A stretch of DNA of 64,000 nucleotides from Cordylochernes scorpioides (taxonomy: Eukaryota; Arthropoda; Arachnida; Pseudoscorpiones; Chernetidae): contig CP092879.1 of NCBI GenBank assembly GCA_030710605.1, positions 41,063,669-41,127,668 of the forward strand, written 5' to 3'. The position numbers and the translations under genes were made by a program. Below are positions 8,811 to 19,503 of the stretch, piece after piece. The number at the start of each line of letters is the position of its first letter. Within the stretch, counting starts at the first letter, position 1. The notes under the pieces are model-generated. The model did no database searches and had not been told where the DNA came from. It worked only from the letters and a program-made list of their open reading frames with translations.

Positions 8811-8849
8811 AAATTGATAAAGAGGGAGAAATCCCTCGAAATATTTTGA
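8811..8849 (+). ncRNA. Hammerhead-like motif, U3-A8 type
   Basis: Order is UUGAUAA, stem II GAGGGA/UCCCUC closed by a GAAA tetraloop, core GAAA, then AUAUU. The canonical core is CUGANGA. Here C3 and G8, which pair in the known fold, are U and A. Stem I is short (AA/UU). Activity is not shown by sequence alone. Confidence 0.55.
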
Positions 8850-8894
8850 GGAAAAACGTTTTATTTTTCCTTTAACAGATACAGAGGTACGCCT

Positions 8895-9367
8895 TACTTT
8901 TTATAAAAATATATTCAATAGATCACCTTTTGACTCAATATGCAGAAAATGATTCACCGCAATAAATCCTTATATAAGAAGATAGTATTGCAGCGTGTTA
9001 TAGCTTGAAATGCTTACGTGTAGAATAATCAGAAGGTTCAATTAGCAAACTTGGCTCTATGTATTGCATGATGGCATGATCAAATTGTTTATATAACATA
9101 CAAAACGCAAATTTAAATCTATAAATTAGAAAGTTTGATACAAAGAACCAGTTTCGACATAATACCAATATATATATATTGACCGTTTAACAAATGGAAC
9201 GACCTAACAAGAAAAGGTTTGGTTGATGCAAAAATTATTATATTTTATATAAATTATTCAAACAGCAAAATGTCCTACTTAATTATGCCATGCACTCTTT
9301 TACTACTCTGGTAAAAATATATATTAAAAACAATAAATTAATATACTATACTTATATGATCGAAATG
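8895..9367. other. No gene seen
   Basis: AT-rich sequence with a short TA run near 9170. Nothing recognised. Confidence 0.4.
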
Positions 9368-9586
9368 CATTCATGGACAAACCTACAGGAAGTTGAACAC
9401 TTTAACAAATGAGTATATCGGGATTCAGACAATAACTCTGAAAGATATTTGATAGACAGTGACCTTTATTGAAGCCACACGCGATATCCCAGTGTGAACA
9501 AAATTGCCTCTGTCTCTTAAAAAAAAAAAAAACAGATAACCGGCGGCATCAAAATATGAAACTTCCTTAATTTTTGTTCATATAAG
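9368..9586. mobile_element. MITE with CATGGACAAA-type terminal inverted repeats, worn
   Basis: The left end TTCATGGACAAACCTACAGG and right end ACTTCCTTAATTTTTGTTCA are inverted versions of each other. The family has better tips at 45486-45707 and 49446-49662 (ACACTCATGGACAAAACTT). Length is about 220 bp and there is no ORF. The internal TTTATTGAAG block is shared. Confidence 0.7.
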
Positions 9587-9716
9587 TCTTGTTAAATATT
9601 TAAAAAATTGCAGTAATGTGTCGAAATTTGAGATTATTTAAAAATATTTGTTCTAATAATTAACACTACTTTTGAATACCTATAATTTATCATTATTTGC
9701 ACAAATATTATATATA

Positions 9717-11034
9717 CGAGGTGTGTTCAAAAGGTATCGCGAATTTTGGATTTTCGCGGGTTACGTATATTCGAATTTCGATCTTTTTGTGGCTTTATGT
9801 TGGTACTCATGTCTATCACTTATGCCGACAAGCTCGGCCATTTTGAATGTTCACTTAATTGTTGACAGCTGCTTTGCTTGTAGGTGTTTTGGATCGTCTT
9901 CGATTTTTACCTATTTAAAAAAATGGATCAAAGAACCTGTATCAAATATTGTGTGAAAAACGAAATTAAGTGCGCGGATGCATTCCGAATGTTGACTTTG
10001 GCATACGGAGAAGCTACCTTGGACCGAAGCAACGGTGGTACAAAATGTTCTCAGAAGGCCGAGAAGATGTGAACGACGAAGAGCGTGCCGGACGCCCGAG
10101 CACTTCAACAACAGACGAAATAATTAATGAAGTGGAGAAAATTATATTGGCCAATCGTCGAATCGCCGTTAGAGAAGTTGCTGAGGACCTAAACATATCG
10201 ATTGGCTCGTGCCATTAGATTTTTATCAATGATTTGGGCATGAGACGGGTCGCCGCGAAATTCGTACCAAAATTGCTCAATTGCGACCAAAAACAGCATC
10301 GCATGAACATTGCTAACGAGATGTTGGACTCTGTCCGCGAAGACCCAAATTTGCTCCAGAGGGTCATAACTGGTGACGAAACGTGGGTTTATGGTTATGA
10401 CGTGGAAACCAAAGCTCAATCATCTCAATGGAAGCTGCCGCACGAACCAAGACCGAAAAAAGCGCGCCAAGTTCGGTCGAATGTGAAAGTTTTGCTGACA
10501 GCTTTCTTCGATTGCAGGGGCGTGGTGCATAATGAGTTCTTGCCACAGGGTAGAACGGTCAATAAGGAATATTACCTGTAAGTTATGCGCAATCTGCGCG
10601 AAGCAATCCGCCAGAAACGCCCGGATTTGTGGAAGAACAAAAATTGGCTTTTGCACCACGATAACGCCCCTGCTCACACATCGTTGCTTGTGCGCGAGTT
10701 TTTGGCCAAAAACAACACACTAATGATGCCTCAGCCACCGTATTCCCCAGATCTGGCCCCCTGTGACTTTTTCTTGTTCCCTAAACTGAAGAGGCCCATG
10801 AAAGGACGACGTTACGCTACGCTTGACGAGATAAAGACGGCATCGAAGGAGGAGTTGAAAAATATTTTTTTTTTAAATGATTTTTTGAAGTTGTTCGAAT
10901 ATTGGAAAAACCGTTGGCACACGTGTATAATATCTCATGGGGATTACTTTGAAGGGGACAAAATAGGTATTCATGAATAAATAAATAATTTTTGAAAAAA
11001 CACAAAAGTCGCGATACCTTTTGAACATACCTCG
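9717..11034 (+). mobile_element. mariner transposon 1 (DD34D), inactive
   Basis: 1318 bp between TA dinucleotides (9715-9716, 11035-11036). Terminal inverted repeats begin CGAGGTGTGTTCAAAAGG and, on the other strand, CGAGGTATGTTCAAAAGG, extending through GTATCGCGA. It contains one transposase gene with disabling changes. TIRs and TA target are the mariner signature. Confidence 0.93.
9923..10980 (+). pseudogene. mariner transposase, broken
   Basis: Starts ATG at 9923 (MDQRTCIKY). The N-terminal helix-turn-helix region contains RWYKMFSEGREDVNDEERAGRPST, typical of mariner. The catalytic DD34D triad is visible as GDETWVYGY, HHDNAPAH and YSPDLAPCDFFLFP. Breaks are a frameshift near 10030-10045 between the N-terminal part and the rest, an in-frame TAG at 10216-10218 and a TAA at 10579-10581. 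Length is about 350 codons, normal for the family. It would bind the TIRs and cut and paste at TA, but this copy cannot make a full protein. Confidence 0.9.
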
Positions 11035-11678
11035 TACACTCTCTTCTCTTTGCCACGAATAAGAATGGTAAAAGGAAGGGCATGGAACATCAGTGGTGAA
11101 CAATGTCCTCTCATTTAAAAATATTATTCAATGCAGTATAAGGTCGGTAAAAATAGTTTTTAATTATATATTTTTTTAATTAATTATTAAAAGTTAGTAC
11201 CACACACACACAATTTTTCTCTCTTTCTCTCAACGATAGATGTTAATAAGTTGATATAATGATAATTATTAAAAATATACTATTAACTGACATATATTTG
11301 GCAAGAAATCTGAAATTCTATCTTTTAAGTAAATTTTAGACGTCGGTTCGTTTAAAATTTTGAATCTAAAATGGCGCAGAGCTAAATCAAGAATAAAATA
11401 TTAGCATTCAAGTAACTCCTCACTAAACAACCATTCGATGTCGTCTTGTTATGTAAAAAGGCCATTAGTAGTGAAACAAGAGAATAAATTTGTTCTAGCT
11501 GTCATCTCCTCCAGCGCTAGATAAGAATGCAAATTGGAGAGTGATGGCTTCATCTTATTGACATAGATGGACGTCAATTGACATTTTGCCAACACTATCT
11601 CATTAAACTACAATTCCTTCAAACACAGCATATATTTAGAAGATAAAATAGCTATAAAGTATAAAATAAGTATATAAA
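11035..11678. other. No gene seen
   Basis: AT-rich, with a short CA run at 11204-11212. No recognisable domain or repeat border. Confidence 0.4.
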
Positions 11679-11800
11679 CCGTAGCAATGTGTTTCTTTAT
11701 TCCTGCAAAGTGCAAACTTTCGGATCTTCACACTCCTTCTACAGGATTATAAAGATCCGAAAGTTCCACTTTGTACGAATAAAGAAACGAATTGCTACGG
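11679..11800. mobile_element. Foldback element with degenerate hammerhead-like centre
   Basis: CCGTAGCAAT at 11679 is mirrored by ATTGCTACGG ending at 11800. Inner arms GTTTCTTTATTC and GAATAAAGAAAC, and AACTTTCGGATCTT with its mirror, also pair. Minus-strand 11702-11745 reads CUGUAGA, a GGA/UCC stem, GAAA and an AGU/ACU stem III, flanked by UCCUG/CAGGA. The first core segment is not canonical. Confidence 0.55.
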
Positions 11801-12012
11801 TATGTATTCTCAATATACAGTATATAATACCATATATATCTAAAAATAGAAAATTATCGCGCGCGTTATTATCATCTTTAATTTTATTAAGGTCATTATC
11901 ATATATAATAGTGTAATATAAGTGTATATCCAATTTGGTTTCTTAAACACCACTAAGCTGCTTTCCATAGTAAATACAGGGTATATAAGAAAACCAATCT
12001 AATACAATAGTA
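11801..12012. other. No gene seen
   Basis: AT-rich sequence, nothing recognised. Confidence 0.35.
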
Positions 12013-12068
12013 GAGCGGTCTGGAGATTAATTTGGTGAAACCGCTGAAAGGGTTCACCACTGACGAGA
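12013..12068 (+). repeat. Conserved GGTGAAACC...CTGACGA motif, copy 1
   Basis: A GCGGTCTGGAGATTAATTTG block, TGAAACCGCTGA, GGGTTCACCACTGACGAG. It is the same motif found at 20790-20905, 44200-44330, 50330-50432 and 59395-59490, where GAAA precedes CUGAUGA and the two are bracketed by complementary bases. This copy has lost part of that pairing. Confidence 0.5.
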
Positions 12069-12339
12069 TTCACTGATTCAATATCTTTTATCATTGCACA
12101 GTAAGGTCTGTAGAGATAATATTTAACATGTGAAAAGTAACACATTGTTAAAAAGATTTATTACAAATTTTAACAATTTTGATGGCAATTAAATTTCAAA
12201 TATCTAATAGTATTTGTCAAAACAGACTTATATGTTTCGTGTTTGTCTCAGAAGTTGAAAAACTGTGGTAGTACACAAAATTCGTCTACAATTTCTAAAA
12301 CCATTAAACCCATATCACGATAGTTATTGTATAAATAAT

Positions 12340-12430
12340 TTTATAAATGCAGAGCGCCATCTAGAGGAATAAAAATCAAATAAACGTAGATCACAGTTTA
12401 TAGACAAACTACCAGAACTCACGTGTTCAG
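12340..12430. repeat. Penelope/retrozyme-like fragment
   Basis: Contains GCGCCATCTAGAGGAATAA and AAATAAACG, the conserved distal blocks of the hammerhead-bearing repeats, without a ribozyme. Confidence 0.45.
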
Positions 12431-12589
12431 GTATTCAATATGTCCGAGTTAAGATAATCCAGACTCACGCCAAATGGTAAAACCTTTCTCATTTGATAAT
12501 TTGCCTTTTTTTTCCTTCCAAAAATCTTATCTTGAAAACATCCTTAAAATATTATTAACTCCCATAGTGATAAAATACGAATAAAAAAA

Positions 12590-12925
12590 TGGATTTTTTT
12601 TTCAGGCTTGCCTATCTCCCAGCAATTTTGCATACCTCTCTTTCTCCAAATATACCAATAGATTAGCGTGACATACATGGGAAGTACTTTTTAACGCTGA
12701 TAGCAGTTCGAAATAATTTTATTAAAAATAGATAAACATTATTTGAGTCAAAAGGCAATCCTTTAAATAAGTCAATGAAAAGGTTGTTTTCATGTGATCT
12801 ACAAGAATTTGTAAATTAAGTTTACTGTGAAATAAATTGATAAAGAGGTAACAATCTCTCGAAATATTTTGAGAAAAAATTGCTTTTTTTTCTTTACAGG
12901 TCCAGGTATGCCCTTTTTTATATAA
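12590..12925. mobile_element. Hammerhead-bearing repeat (related to 8713-8894)
   Basis: The right part matches 8800-8894, including TTGATAAAGAG, CTCGAAATATTTTGAG and an end CAGGTCCAGGTATGCC. The left part (CAGGCTTGCCTATCTCC) is a weak inverted relative. No ORF is supported. Confidence 0.5.
12834..12873 (+). ncRNA. Hammerhead-like motif, U3-A8 type
   Basis: UUGAUAA, stem II GAG/CUC with an A-rich loop, core GAAA, then AUAUU. Stem I is AA/UU only, as in the 8811 copy. Worn but clearly the same family. Confidence 0.45.
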
Positions 12926-13245
12926 AGATGAAAATGAGTTAATAGTTTGTAAAACATATGGGCATATAATGGAATGGAACGATATCTTGATGACAACTAC
13001 TGTACTCAAACGTGACGTGTCGATAGAATATATGATTTGGTATTCTCCACAACCTAAGTTTTGAAACTGGCTGTTGGCGTTTTTTTGATGGCATCTAGTG
13101 AAAATACCATTCAGTCAAAGAGAGACCTCTTATACTGAATACCCTCAACAAATACTCCACAACAAATTAGCTTTACCATATAAAGTTACATAGATTCATA
13201 TGATAATAAAAAGGCATATGTTGGATTTATTAAAATATTTATTTT

Positions 13246-13287
13246 GCCAATATTTCGGCTGGCTGAACGCCAACCTTTATCGAGGCA
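13246..13287 (-). ncRNA. Hammerhead-like motif, U3-A8 type
   Basis: Mirror of 13365-13407: GCC, UCGAUAA, stem II GGUUGGC/GCCAGCC around GUUCA, core GAAA, AUAUU, GGC. Confidence 0.55.
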
Positions 13288-13364
13288 TTACATTTTTGTA
13301 AACACAAACTCAGCGCCGCATAGTATTATAATGTGGCGCTGAGTTTGTGTATACAAAAATGTAA

Positions 13365-13407
13365 TGCCTCGATAAAGGTTGGCGTTCAGCCAGCCGAAAT
13401 ATTGGCG
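13365..13407 (+). ncRNA. Hammerhead-like motif, U3-A8 type
   Basis: Stem I UGCC/GGCG brackets UCGAUAA, a strong stem II (GGUUGGC with GCCAGCC, allowing one bulge), core GAAA and the short palindromic AUAU stem III with the AUU site. Compared with 45016-45058 (stem I UACC/GGUA) the third stem I pair has covaried from C-G to U-A orientation. Position 4 is C rather than U. Confidence 0.6.
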
Positions 13408-13809
13408 AAATAAATATTTTAATAAATCCAATATATGCCTTTTTATTATCTAATGAATTAAATATGGATTGCTCTATTTTCAAAATAGATTAAAATAATA
13501 TGAGTTAAATTCTGAATATGATATATATGTTAAATCATCTCTATATCTCTTGATTGAAAGCCAACACCATCCTAGAACCCCTGTATATTATAGGGAGGAG
13601 ATAGTCTCCCCTTCTAACAGGGAGGACGTCCTCGAGTACCTGACGTCTGAGCAGAGGTCTGAAGCTATTCCTCGACATGTAGACAATAGTCGGGGAGATC
13701 TGTCCGACTTCAGGACGTGACATCATACCATCAGTGGGATTCCTCTGATGAAAATAATATTTAATTTTACTTTTTCTCTCCTATTAACCCTATATATATA
13801 TATATATAT

Positions 13810-13900
13810 TTAAAAAAGATGCATATATTGGATTTCTAATTATTTTTATTGTTCCAATATTTCGAGGGGCAACTCGCCTCTCTTTATCGAGGATGTTTGT
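13810..13900 (-). mobile_element. Hammerhead-bearing repeat, single arm
   Basis: GCATATATTGGATT then CCAATATTTCGAGG, as in one arm of the 13202 foldback, ending after TTTATCGAGGATG. Confidence 0.55.
13852..13895 (-). ncRNA. Hammerhead-like motif, U3-A8 type
   Basis: UCC/GGA stem I, UCGAUAA, stem II GAGRGG-type arms (GAGAGG with CCCCUC), core GAAA, AUAUU. The third stem I pair is U-A, another variant of that position. Confidence 0.55.
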
Positions 13901-14516
13901 TTTTCACTAGAACACGCGCGCACGCGTACACCACTCTCGTTCTACAAGGCCAATGAAAGAACTGTATCTTTGACTCAACTATTGCCTTCAGTTTATATAC
14001 AGCAAATAATTATATTTATATTTAATTTTATAGATTATTATTTTATCTATAGAAGATATAGAGATTTATATACAATACAGTGTAATTGTAAAAAATTGTG
14101 TTTACATATTAATTCTAAATTTAAAAATTTTTTAAAGCAAAATAAATTATTAAATAAAAGGTATATACATAGTTATTTATAAATAATTAAGATATGAATT
14201 CTTTATAAATTTCTGGAAAATCAATTTTTCTGTTTATACTCTGTTTATCTTCGGCAGAAGCCCAACTTTCTAAAAACAGTCTACTATGCTTTTCTGTTAT
14301 GTTTTTGTATATAATTGTGGTCTGTTTGAAATCTGGTATATGGCTATTGTTTAGGGAGTGGTCTACTAGTCATATATGTACGATTAATATAAGTATATTC
14401 AATCTCAATCTCTCTCCTATCTCTTTTTATATATTATTATTATATGCTAAAACATAGTCTTCAATAAATTGTTCTTTTTTTAATTCTTTGGTTCGTTAAA
14501 GAATTAAAAGTTTCTA

Positions 14517-14819
14517 CAGGTAAACTCCGTATCTTGCCAGGATTGCCCAGCCTCCTATGTGGGGGAGACTGGCAGAACCGCGTATATCAGAATCACCGAA
14601 CACAAACGAAACATAAACAATAGAGACCCGAAATCACTTATATACCAACATATTTCAAACACTGGCCATAACTTCAACTTAGATCATCCTAAAATCCTAT
14701 ATCAGCACATAAACAATAAGCAGCACAGATTGGTACTGGAATCCATCATATCAACACAAACAAACAGCATTAATAGGAAAATAGATCTACCGGAAATATA
14801 TCATATAATATCTCAATAG
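14517..14819 (+). pseudogene. GIY-YIG endonuclease domain of a Penelope-like retroelement, fragment
   Basis: About 100 codons ending in TAG at 14817. Visible motifs are CQDCPASYVGETGR (Cys pair then the YIG-equivalent YVG), TEHKRN (catalytic-region arginine/glutamate block), a conserved SLIYQHISNTGHNF and LESIISTQTN (metal-binding glutamate). This is the C-terminal endonuclease typical of Penelope-like elements. The reverse transcriptase that should lie upstream is missing, so this is a 5'-truncated or decayed copy. It would cut target DNA to prime reverse transcription. It is the only trace in the window of an enzyme of the Penelope class, with which animal hammerhead repeats are associated. 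Confidence 0.82.
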
Positions 14820-15185
14820 TTATACCGTGATATACTCGGGTGTGTGGTCGGGTTGGAGTGGACCCCCGCTTGGTTTTTCTGTGTTGAGATGTTTTAAAAT
14901 TTTACTGGTTTTAAATGTTACGAAATTTTAAAGTGTCACACGGCTTACATACAGTGAATATCATTATTTTACTCAACTTTTATCGTATTTAAAAGTTTTT
15001 GCCATAATTTTATCTAAATTTTAAAAATCTATAAGTTCATTTACGTAGTTTTATTTTTATTTTTATAGTCATAATTCCTATTTCTATTTTATTACGTTTG
15101 AAATATCACTCCGAATGTAAATTTATATGTTGTATATAATGGCTCAAGCGCGCTTATACCCTGTTAGTGTAGTCATACTAGCCAC
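14820..15185. other. Probable 3' untranslated part of the Penelope-like fragment
   Basis: No ORF. A GTGTGTGGTCGGGTTGG stretch and T-rich sequence link the GIY-YIG end to the degenerate hammerhead at 15186. This is inference from position. Confidence 0.35.
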
Positions 15186-15225
15186 GCCTGTGGAAGAACC
15201 GAAAGGTTCGGAAGCTTGCAAAAGA
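15186..15225 (+). ncRNA. Degenerate hammerhead-like motif
   Basis: GCCUGUGGA, stem AGAACC/GGUUCG closed by GAAA, then GGAAGCUUGC. It resembles CUGANGA, stem II, GAAA, palindromic AGCU but has U at position 6 and GAAG in the core. Probably inactive. It sits about 370 bp after the GIY-YIG stop. Confidence 0.45.
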
Positions 15226-16064
15226 GGCTCCTTCGTAAAACTTTAGATTCGTTATACGTTTATAAAATTAAAGGTTTAAAACTCGCAAAAGCTTAATATG
15301 AGAAACGCATAATAAAGGCTTTGATACCTTTTTTAGATCATTTCATCACAATTATCAAATAAAGAAAAATTATATACAGTGAAATTTCGGGAATTTAGAT
15401 ATGGACTTTTTACGCAGTGTTTTATAATTCAAAACGTTCATGATAGTAAAAATTATAAGCATTTAAAGTTGATAAATAATGAAATAACATTTGGTATTCA
15501 TTAAAAATATGATAAAAACTCAAAGAAAAAAGACAATATAAATAAAATTACATGGTTTAATACTCTTTGATATCTTACCCAATAAATAAAGCTATTTCAT
15601 CGGTAGAACCAAGTGAATCATGATTTACTTTTCCCGCGCTGGGGGGAAGTTGACCAATAGCGTGGCTCAAAAAGGCCTTTGATCGTCTGCACAAAGCTCC
15701 CGTGAGGGCTCAGCCGATTAGAGGCTTACCCAAGAAAAAAAAAAAGGTAGAAAAAAGGAGAGCAAAAACTACATACTTCTTAATCCGTGAGTTCTCCCCT
15801 CTTTTGAAACTTTATTATCAAGATTTGAGCCGGTTGGCATTTTGTTTGCCAGGAAACGTTTCTATTGTTCGACACTTTTATAAGAAATGGCACCGTGAAT
15901 AAAGTTCGGTTGGTGATCTTCTACTTCTGCTTTTTTTAATCTCTTGACCGAATTTCTTCTGTTTCTTTTATATCATTGATATCTTCATATTTTAATAGAC
16001 CGATATCTACAATTTTTGTTTGTATATTTATTTCTATTACAACTGAAATATATACTATATACTA
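15226..16064. other. No gene seen
   Basis: AT-rich, with a more GC-rich patch at 15625-15730 whose origin I cannot name. Confidence 0.35.
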
Positions 16065-16208
16065 TTTTCTTGATAAATCAAGAAAGTGGGTTGGCCAGAT
16101 ATATGGGATATTAGTTGATTTCTGTTCCACTAGACGACGCTCTCTGCCATCTAAAATGCGCTCATGCTAGTGGTCAAGATATGCTTAATTCGTTTTTAAT
16201 ATCAACAT
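16065..16208. mobile_element. Penelope/retrozyme-like fragment lacking the hammerhead
   Basis: TTCTTGATAAATCAAGAAA hairpin, GGGTTGGCCAGATAT, a CCACTAGACGACG motif, GCCATCTAAAATG and TGGTCAAGATATG. These are the blocks that follow the ribozyme at 7881-8077 and 52697-53140. Confidence 0.55.
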
Positions 16209-16739
16209 CTAACATTTTTATTTTTAATTATTTTTTATATAAGTATTTTTGAATGGATAAATTAATTATTTAAGTTTAAATTTCAAATGGGAAAAAGGAT
16301 GAGCAGAAGAAATTAGAGGGCATATTTATATTAGAAAAATTCATATGATAATTTTTATTTTTTTTTTAATAATTAAGGGTTATAACAAGATTCACGCAAA
16401 TTCTTCGGAGTTACGCGTCATTTCAATGGAAGAGGAGATCAGATTTAGAGAATAAAAAGACTGATAAAGAGACAGAACCATAATACCCTATATTCTAACA
16501 ATCAAATGAGAAAGAAAATTTAAAACTATTTTTCAAAATATTATATTTATAAGTATTATTGTATTGTAATCTAAACTCGAAATATCAAAAACATAAAATT
16601 TTACATTAAAAAGCCTCTACATTTTTGCTTATTAAATTTTTCCAATATACATTATCATGGTTCTGTATTTAGCTCTTTTGAAAGGTTTTTAATTAGATTT
16701 TTTTTTTCATGTCTGTCTTTCTTTCTGTCTGTCTGTCCA
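16209..16739. other. No gene seen
   Basis: AT-rich unannotated sequence. Confidence 0.35.
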
Positions 16740-17460
16740 CAAATCTTCTAATTAGTTATTAATAAACTTACAGACAACCTAGAAGTCTGAAATTTAGTAA
16801 CTTGGTAACCTGATTACAATGCAATTTGACCAAAAATCAGATTTCTGCGTGATCAGGAATTGGCCAATTTCTATGTTTCCTTTTGTATTTTGTGATCGAT
16901 TTTAATATATATACACAGCACACCTAGAAGTCTGAAATTTGGTACACTTGTTCACACCTGATGACAATGTAATTTGACAAAATTTCAGATTTCTGAGTTT
17001 CTAGAATGTTTATCAATGTGATAAATTCTATATTTACTTCAAATTTTCTTATCATATTTTCAGACCATCCGAAAATCTTAATTTTGCTTAATACAGATAA
17101 CAATACAAATTGACAAAAATAACAAACTTCAGGACTATCGGGCTAAATCCAATATATGCCTTTTTAATTAAAAATTCTATATTTACTTTCAGATTTTTTT
17201 AATCATATTTCCAGATCACCCGAAAATCCGAATTTCGCATAATACAGCTAACAATACAAATTGGCAAAATATCAGACTTCTCGACTATCGGGTTAATTGA
17301 TAATCTACTAATTTTTCTACATTTTTTTTCAAATTTTGTAATCCATTTTAAATAAACTTCCTGAACACGTAGAAGTCTGGAATTTTAAGACAATTACATT
17401 TCTGTTAATATTGCATGTGTACAAAATTTCAGACTTTTCTAGGTGGCCATTATAGTCGGT
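16740..17460. repeat. Degenerate tandem repeat, unit about 150 bp, five copies
   Basis: The phrase AGAAGTCTGAAATTT or its variants (CGAAAATCCGAATTT) followed about 40-50 bases later by AATTTGACAAAATTTCAGA recurs near 16780, 16925, 17075, 17215 and 17375. A repeat tip TCCAATATATGCCTTTTTAA is inserted near 17147. Confidence 0.6.
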
Positions 17461-17672
17461 AATAGACTAAGGCAGATAATTTGTATATTTATTTTCAAAC
17501 GTAGGGAAATAGGTGCAGCCGTTTCGCTGGTGTAATGAACGGTTGGTGTTACAAGGAGTCGAGGTGGTCGGGACTGGACTAAATTTATATATTTCTTTTT
17601 AATTTTCGTGAACAAGTTTTACTATGCTTTCAGGCCATTTTAATATGAAATTTTTAAACTTACTTAAAAAAA

Positions 17673-17745
17673 AGTAGGTGGACGAGTGGTTAAAACTCTC
17701 GATTCCCGACAGCCATGAACCGGGATCTAATCCCGTATTGTACAC
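17673..17745 (+). repeat. tRNA-like SINE head, degraded
   Basis: GGTGGACGAGTGGTTAAAA resembles a tRNA D arm/box A and GGGATCTAATCCC a box B. The rest of the cloverleaf is poor. Probably a tRNA-derived SINE remnant. Confidence 0.4.
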
Positions 17746-17924
17746 TTTGTTTTAATATATGAATAACCTTCCCATATTATTCATTGTTGTGAATATCATA
17801 AGCTAGGTTGCTCTTTTTGAGAGGGCATCTAATAAGTTATTTTGGAACAGGAACACTCACTTAATCCCACTAACAATGAAATCTACAAATGACTCATATA
17901 GATCTAATTATCTATAAAAAATAT

Positions 17925-18005
17925 ATAAAGCATATATTGGATCTAAATTTATTAATTAGCCAATATTTCTAGGGGCAACACTCCTCTCTTTATCAAAGAT
18001 CTAAT
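17925..18005 (-). mobile_element. Hammerhead-bearing repeat, single arm
   Basis: GCATATATTGGATC then GCCAATATTTCTAGGGGC and CTCTTTATCAAAG, the same blocks as 13810-13900. Confidence 0.5.
17958..18001 (-). ncRNA. Hammerhead-like motif, U3-A8 type, worn
   Basis: UUGAUAA, stem II GAGAGG.../CCCCUA, core GAAA, AUAUUGG. One stem II pair and stem I are weakened. Confidence 0.4.
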
Positions 18006-18254
18006 TATTAAATGGCGGAGAAGCTAAAATATTTATTCTCCTTTATAGGTGAATTTTTACTGAAAGATTTTTGAATTTTTTTTTTCATAATTAATTATTC
18101 TATACTATAATTATATTTTTCTCTTGAATATTTAATCACTATGTTCCCCATATATAACGCGTAACTGCCGAAGCCTTTGCGTGAACCTTTATAAGAGCCT
18201 TTATATATGTGTGTAAACATTATTGAAATTACAATTATATGTGTGTGTTAAAAA

Positions 18255-18440
18255 ATAACGAACCGCGTTCGTGGATGTTTTTTTTTTTTATTTATCAATA
18301 AAATAGGTTGACCAAATATCAAGGAACAGGTTAAATCCACGTTTAGTTGATTTTTTTTTTCCACTAGATGGCGTTCTGCCACTCCCCCTTCCTTTTTTTC
18401 ATATCAACATTTTTAATTTTAACTCAGCTATTTAATTTAT
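18255..18440. mobile_element. Penelope/retrozyme-like fragment, truncated in the hammerhead
   Basis: Begins CGAACCGCGTTCGTGG (the 3' half of the ribozyme), then TTTATCAATAAAATAGG, GACCAAATATCAAGG, CCACTAGATGGCG. Same truncation style as 7881. Confidence 0.5.
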
Positions 18441-19131
18441 CCATTGAAAAATATAAAATAATAACAATCACATTATGAAAAAATATATAGCTATAGACAT
18501 GATATATATAAAATAAAATTTTACTACACAATGAACACAAACCAGACAGACAAAACAAAACAACCTAGGAAGAAAATTGCATATTTCCAATTTTTTTTTT
18601 CGAACATTTTGCATTATAATATATATATTTCTTCCAATTTATTCTTTTATTCTTCCCTAGATATAAATATATTTTATTTTTCAAAATATAAATGAATGAT
18701 TGAATTCTATTCTTTAAAATATATGTATAGTGCTTTTTTTTTTTAAGATTTGTAATATATGAAATGAAAAACTTTCCTGTTTTTGTACTCAAAACACTTC
18801 AGAAATATATGAATTCTAATTATTATAGAAAATAATATTAGAGTTATTATATAAAAAACATAGAAAATAATAAATTTTAATTATATCTTAGATATTTGTA
18901 TATATAAAAAATTATTCGAAATATTTTCATAAATAGAAAATTATTTTACATAAATTTGTCAATGAATATTTGAAAGTATAACTAGAGTAAAAATTAAAAT
19001 ATTTATATTATTCAACGTCATATATTTCGAGTATATTAGAATTAGAAATATGAAAATATTCTTGTTCAATGAAAAAAGTGTGTAACATGTTTTTATTTTT
19101 CTATAACGTAATCCTTGAGAAGTCACCTTGT
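18441..19131. other. No gene seen
   Basis: Very AT-rich, with poly-T runs near 18590 and 18735. Open frames here are low-complexity by-products. Confidence 0.4.
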
Positions 19132-19503
19132 ATAAACACACACAAAAGCCTATATTAGGGACTTGCCCCATACAGATTCTCCCAATTGGGTAAGGTAATA
19201 ATCATCTAGTGTTATTTACATAGGTAGTGATATAGAAATTGAACTGGCTTTACTCTTCGTCTCAAAGTCATTCACTTGTTTACTGGTCCTTACATAATGA
19301 TGATCTAAAAAATGTATAGTAAGCTATTGCCTTAGATTTGTTTGCTAATAATTTGAAAAGCAATACGTAGGGTGAAGAGTGTTGGTACATTTAATTTGTT
19401 GATATAGGGCCTTCCTCTCTGCATCAAGGGCTGTACAATTAAGCAGGTAATGGGGGATTTCTTCAGTAATTTCCTTGTCACACAGTGTACATATTAAGTT
19501 TTG
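19132..19503 (-). mobile_element. LINE 3' end, 5'-truncated (family A)
   Basis: On the minus strand it encodes worn C-terminal retrotransposon residues equivalent to those at 23497-23755. It then reaches ATTGGGAGAATCTGTATGGG, GGCAAGTCCCTAATA and a GTGTG tail. Two other copies are at 23497-23885 (+) and 32050-32395 (-). Truncation and a short microsatellite tail fit a non-LTR element. Confidence 0.65.

Larger units (their letters stand above)
8713..8894. mobile_element. Foldback element with two hammerhead-like motifs
   Basis: The outer arms (GTACCTGGATCTGTTAAAG at 8715 and its mirror up to about 8890) form an imperfect palindrome. Each half carries a U3-A8 hammerhead-like motif (8755-8794 minus, 8811-8849 plus). 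No coding potential is seen. The same design occurs at 13202-13449 and 44779-45106. Confidence 0.7.
13202..13449. mobile_element. Foldback element, 248 bp, two mirrored hammerhead-like motifs
   Basis: AAAAAGGCATATGTTGGATT at 13208 is mirrored by AATCCAATATATGCC ending near 13440. The arms pair almost throughout, including CAAACTCAGCGCC and its mirror around a short central loop. Each arm has a U3-A8 hammerhead-like motif. The flank from 13450 to 13490 carries GGATTGCTCTATTTTCAAAA, the inverse of the 5' leader seen at 22711 and 44780. Confidence 0.8.

Noticed and set aside
15702-16170. Two 64-66 codon frames
   Set aside because: No motif; one overlaps a Penelope/retrozyme-like fragment.
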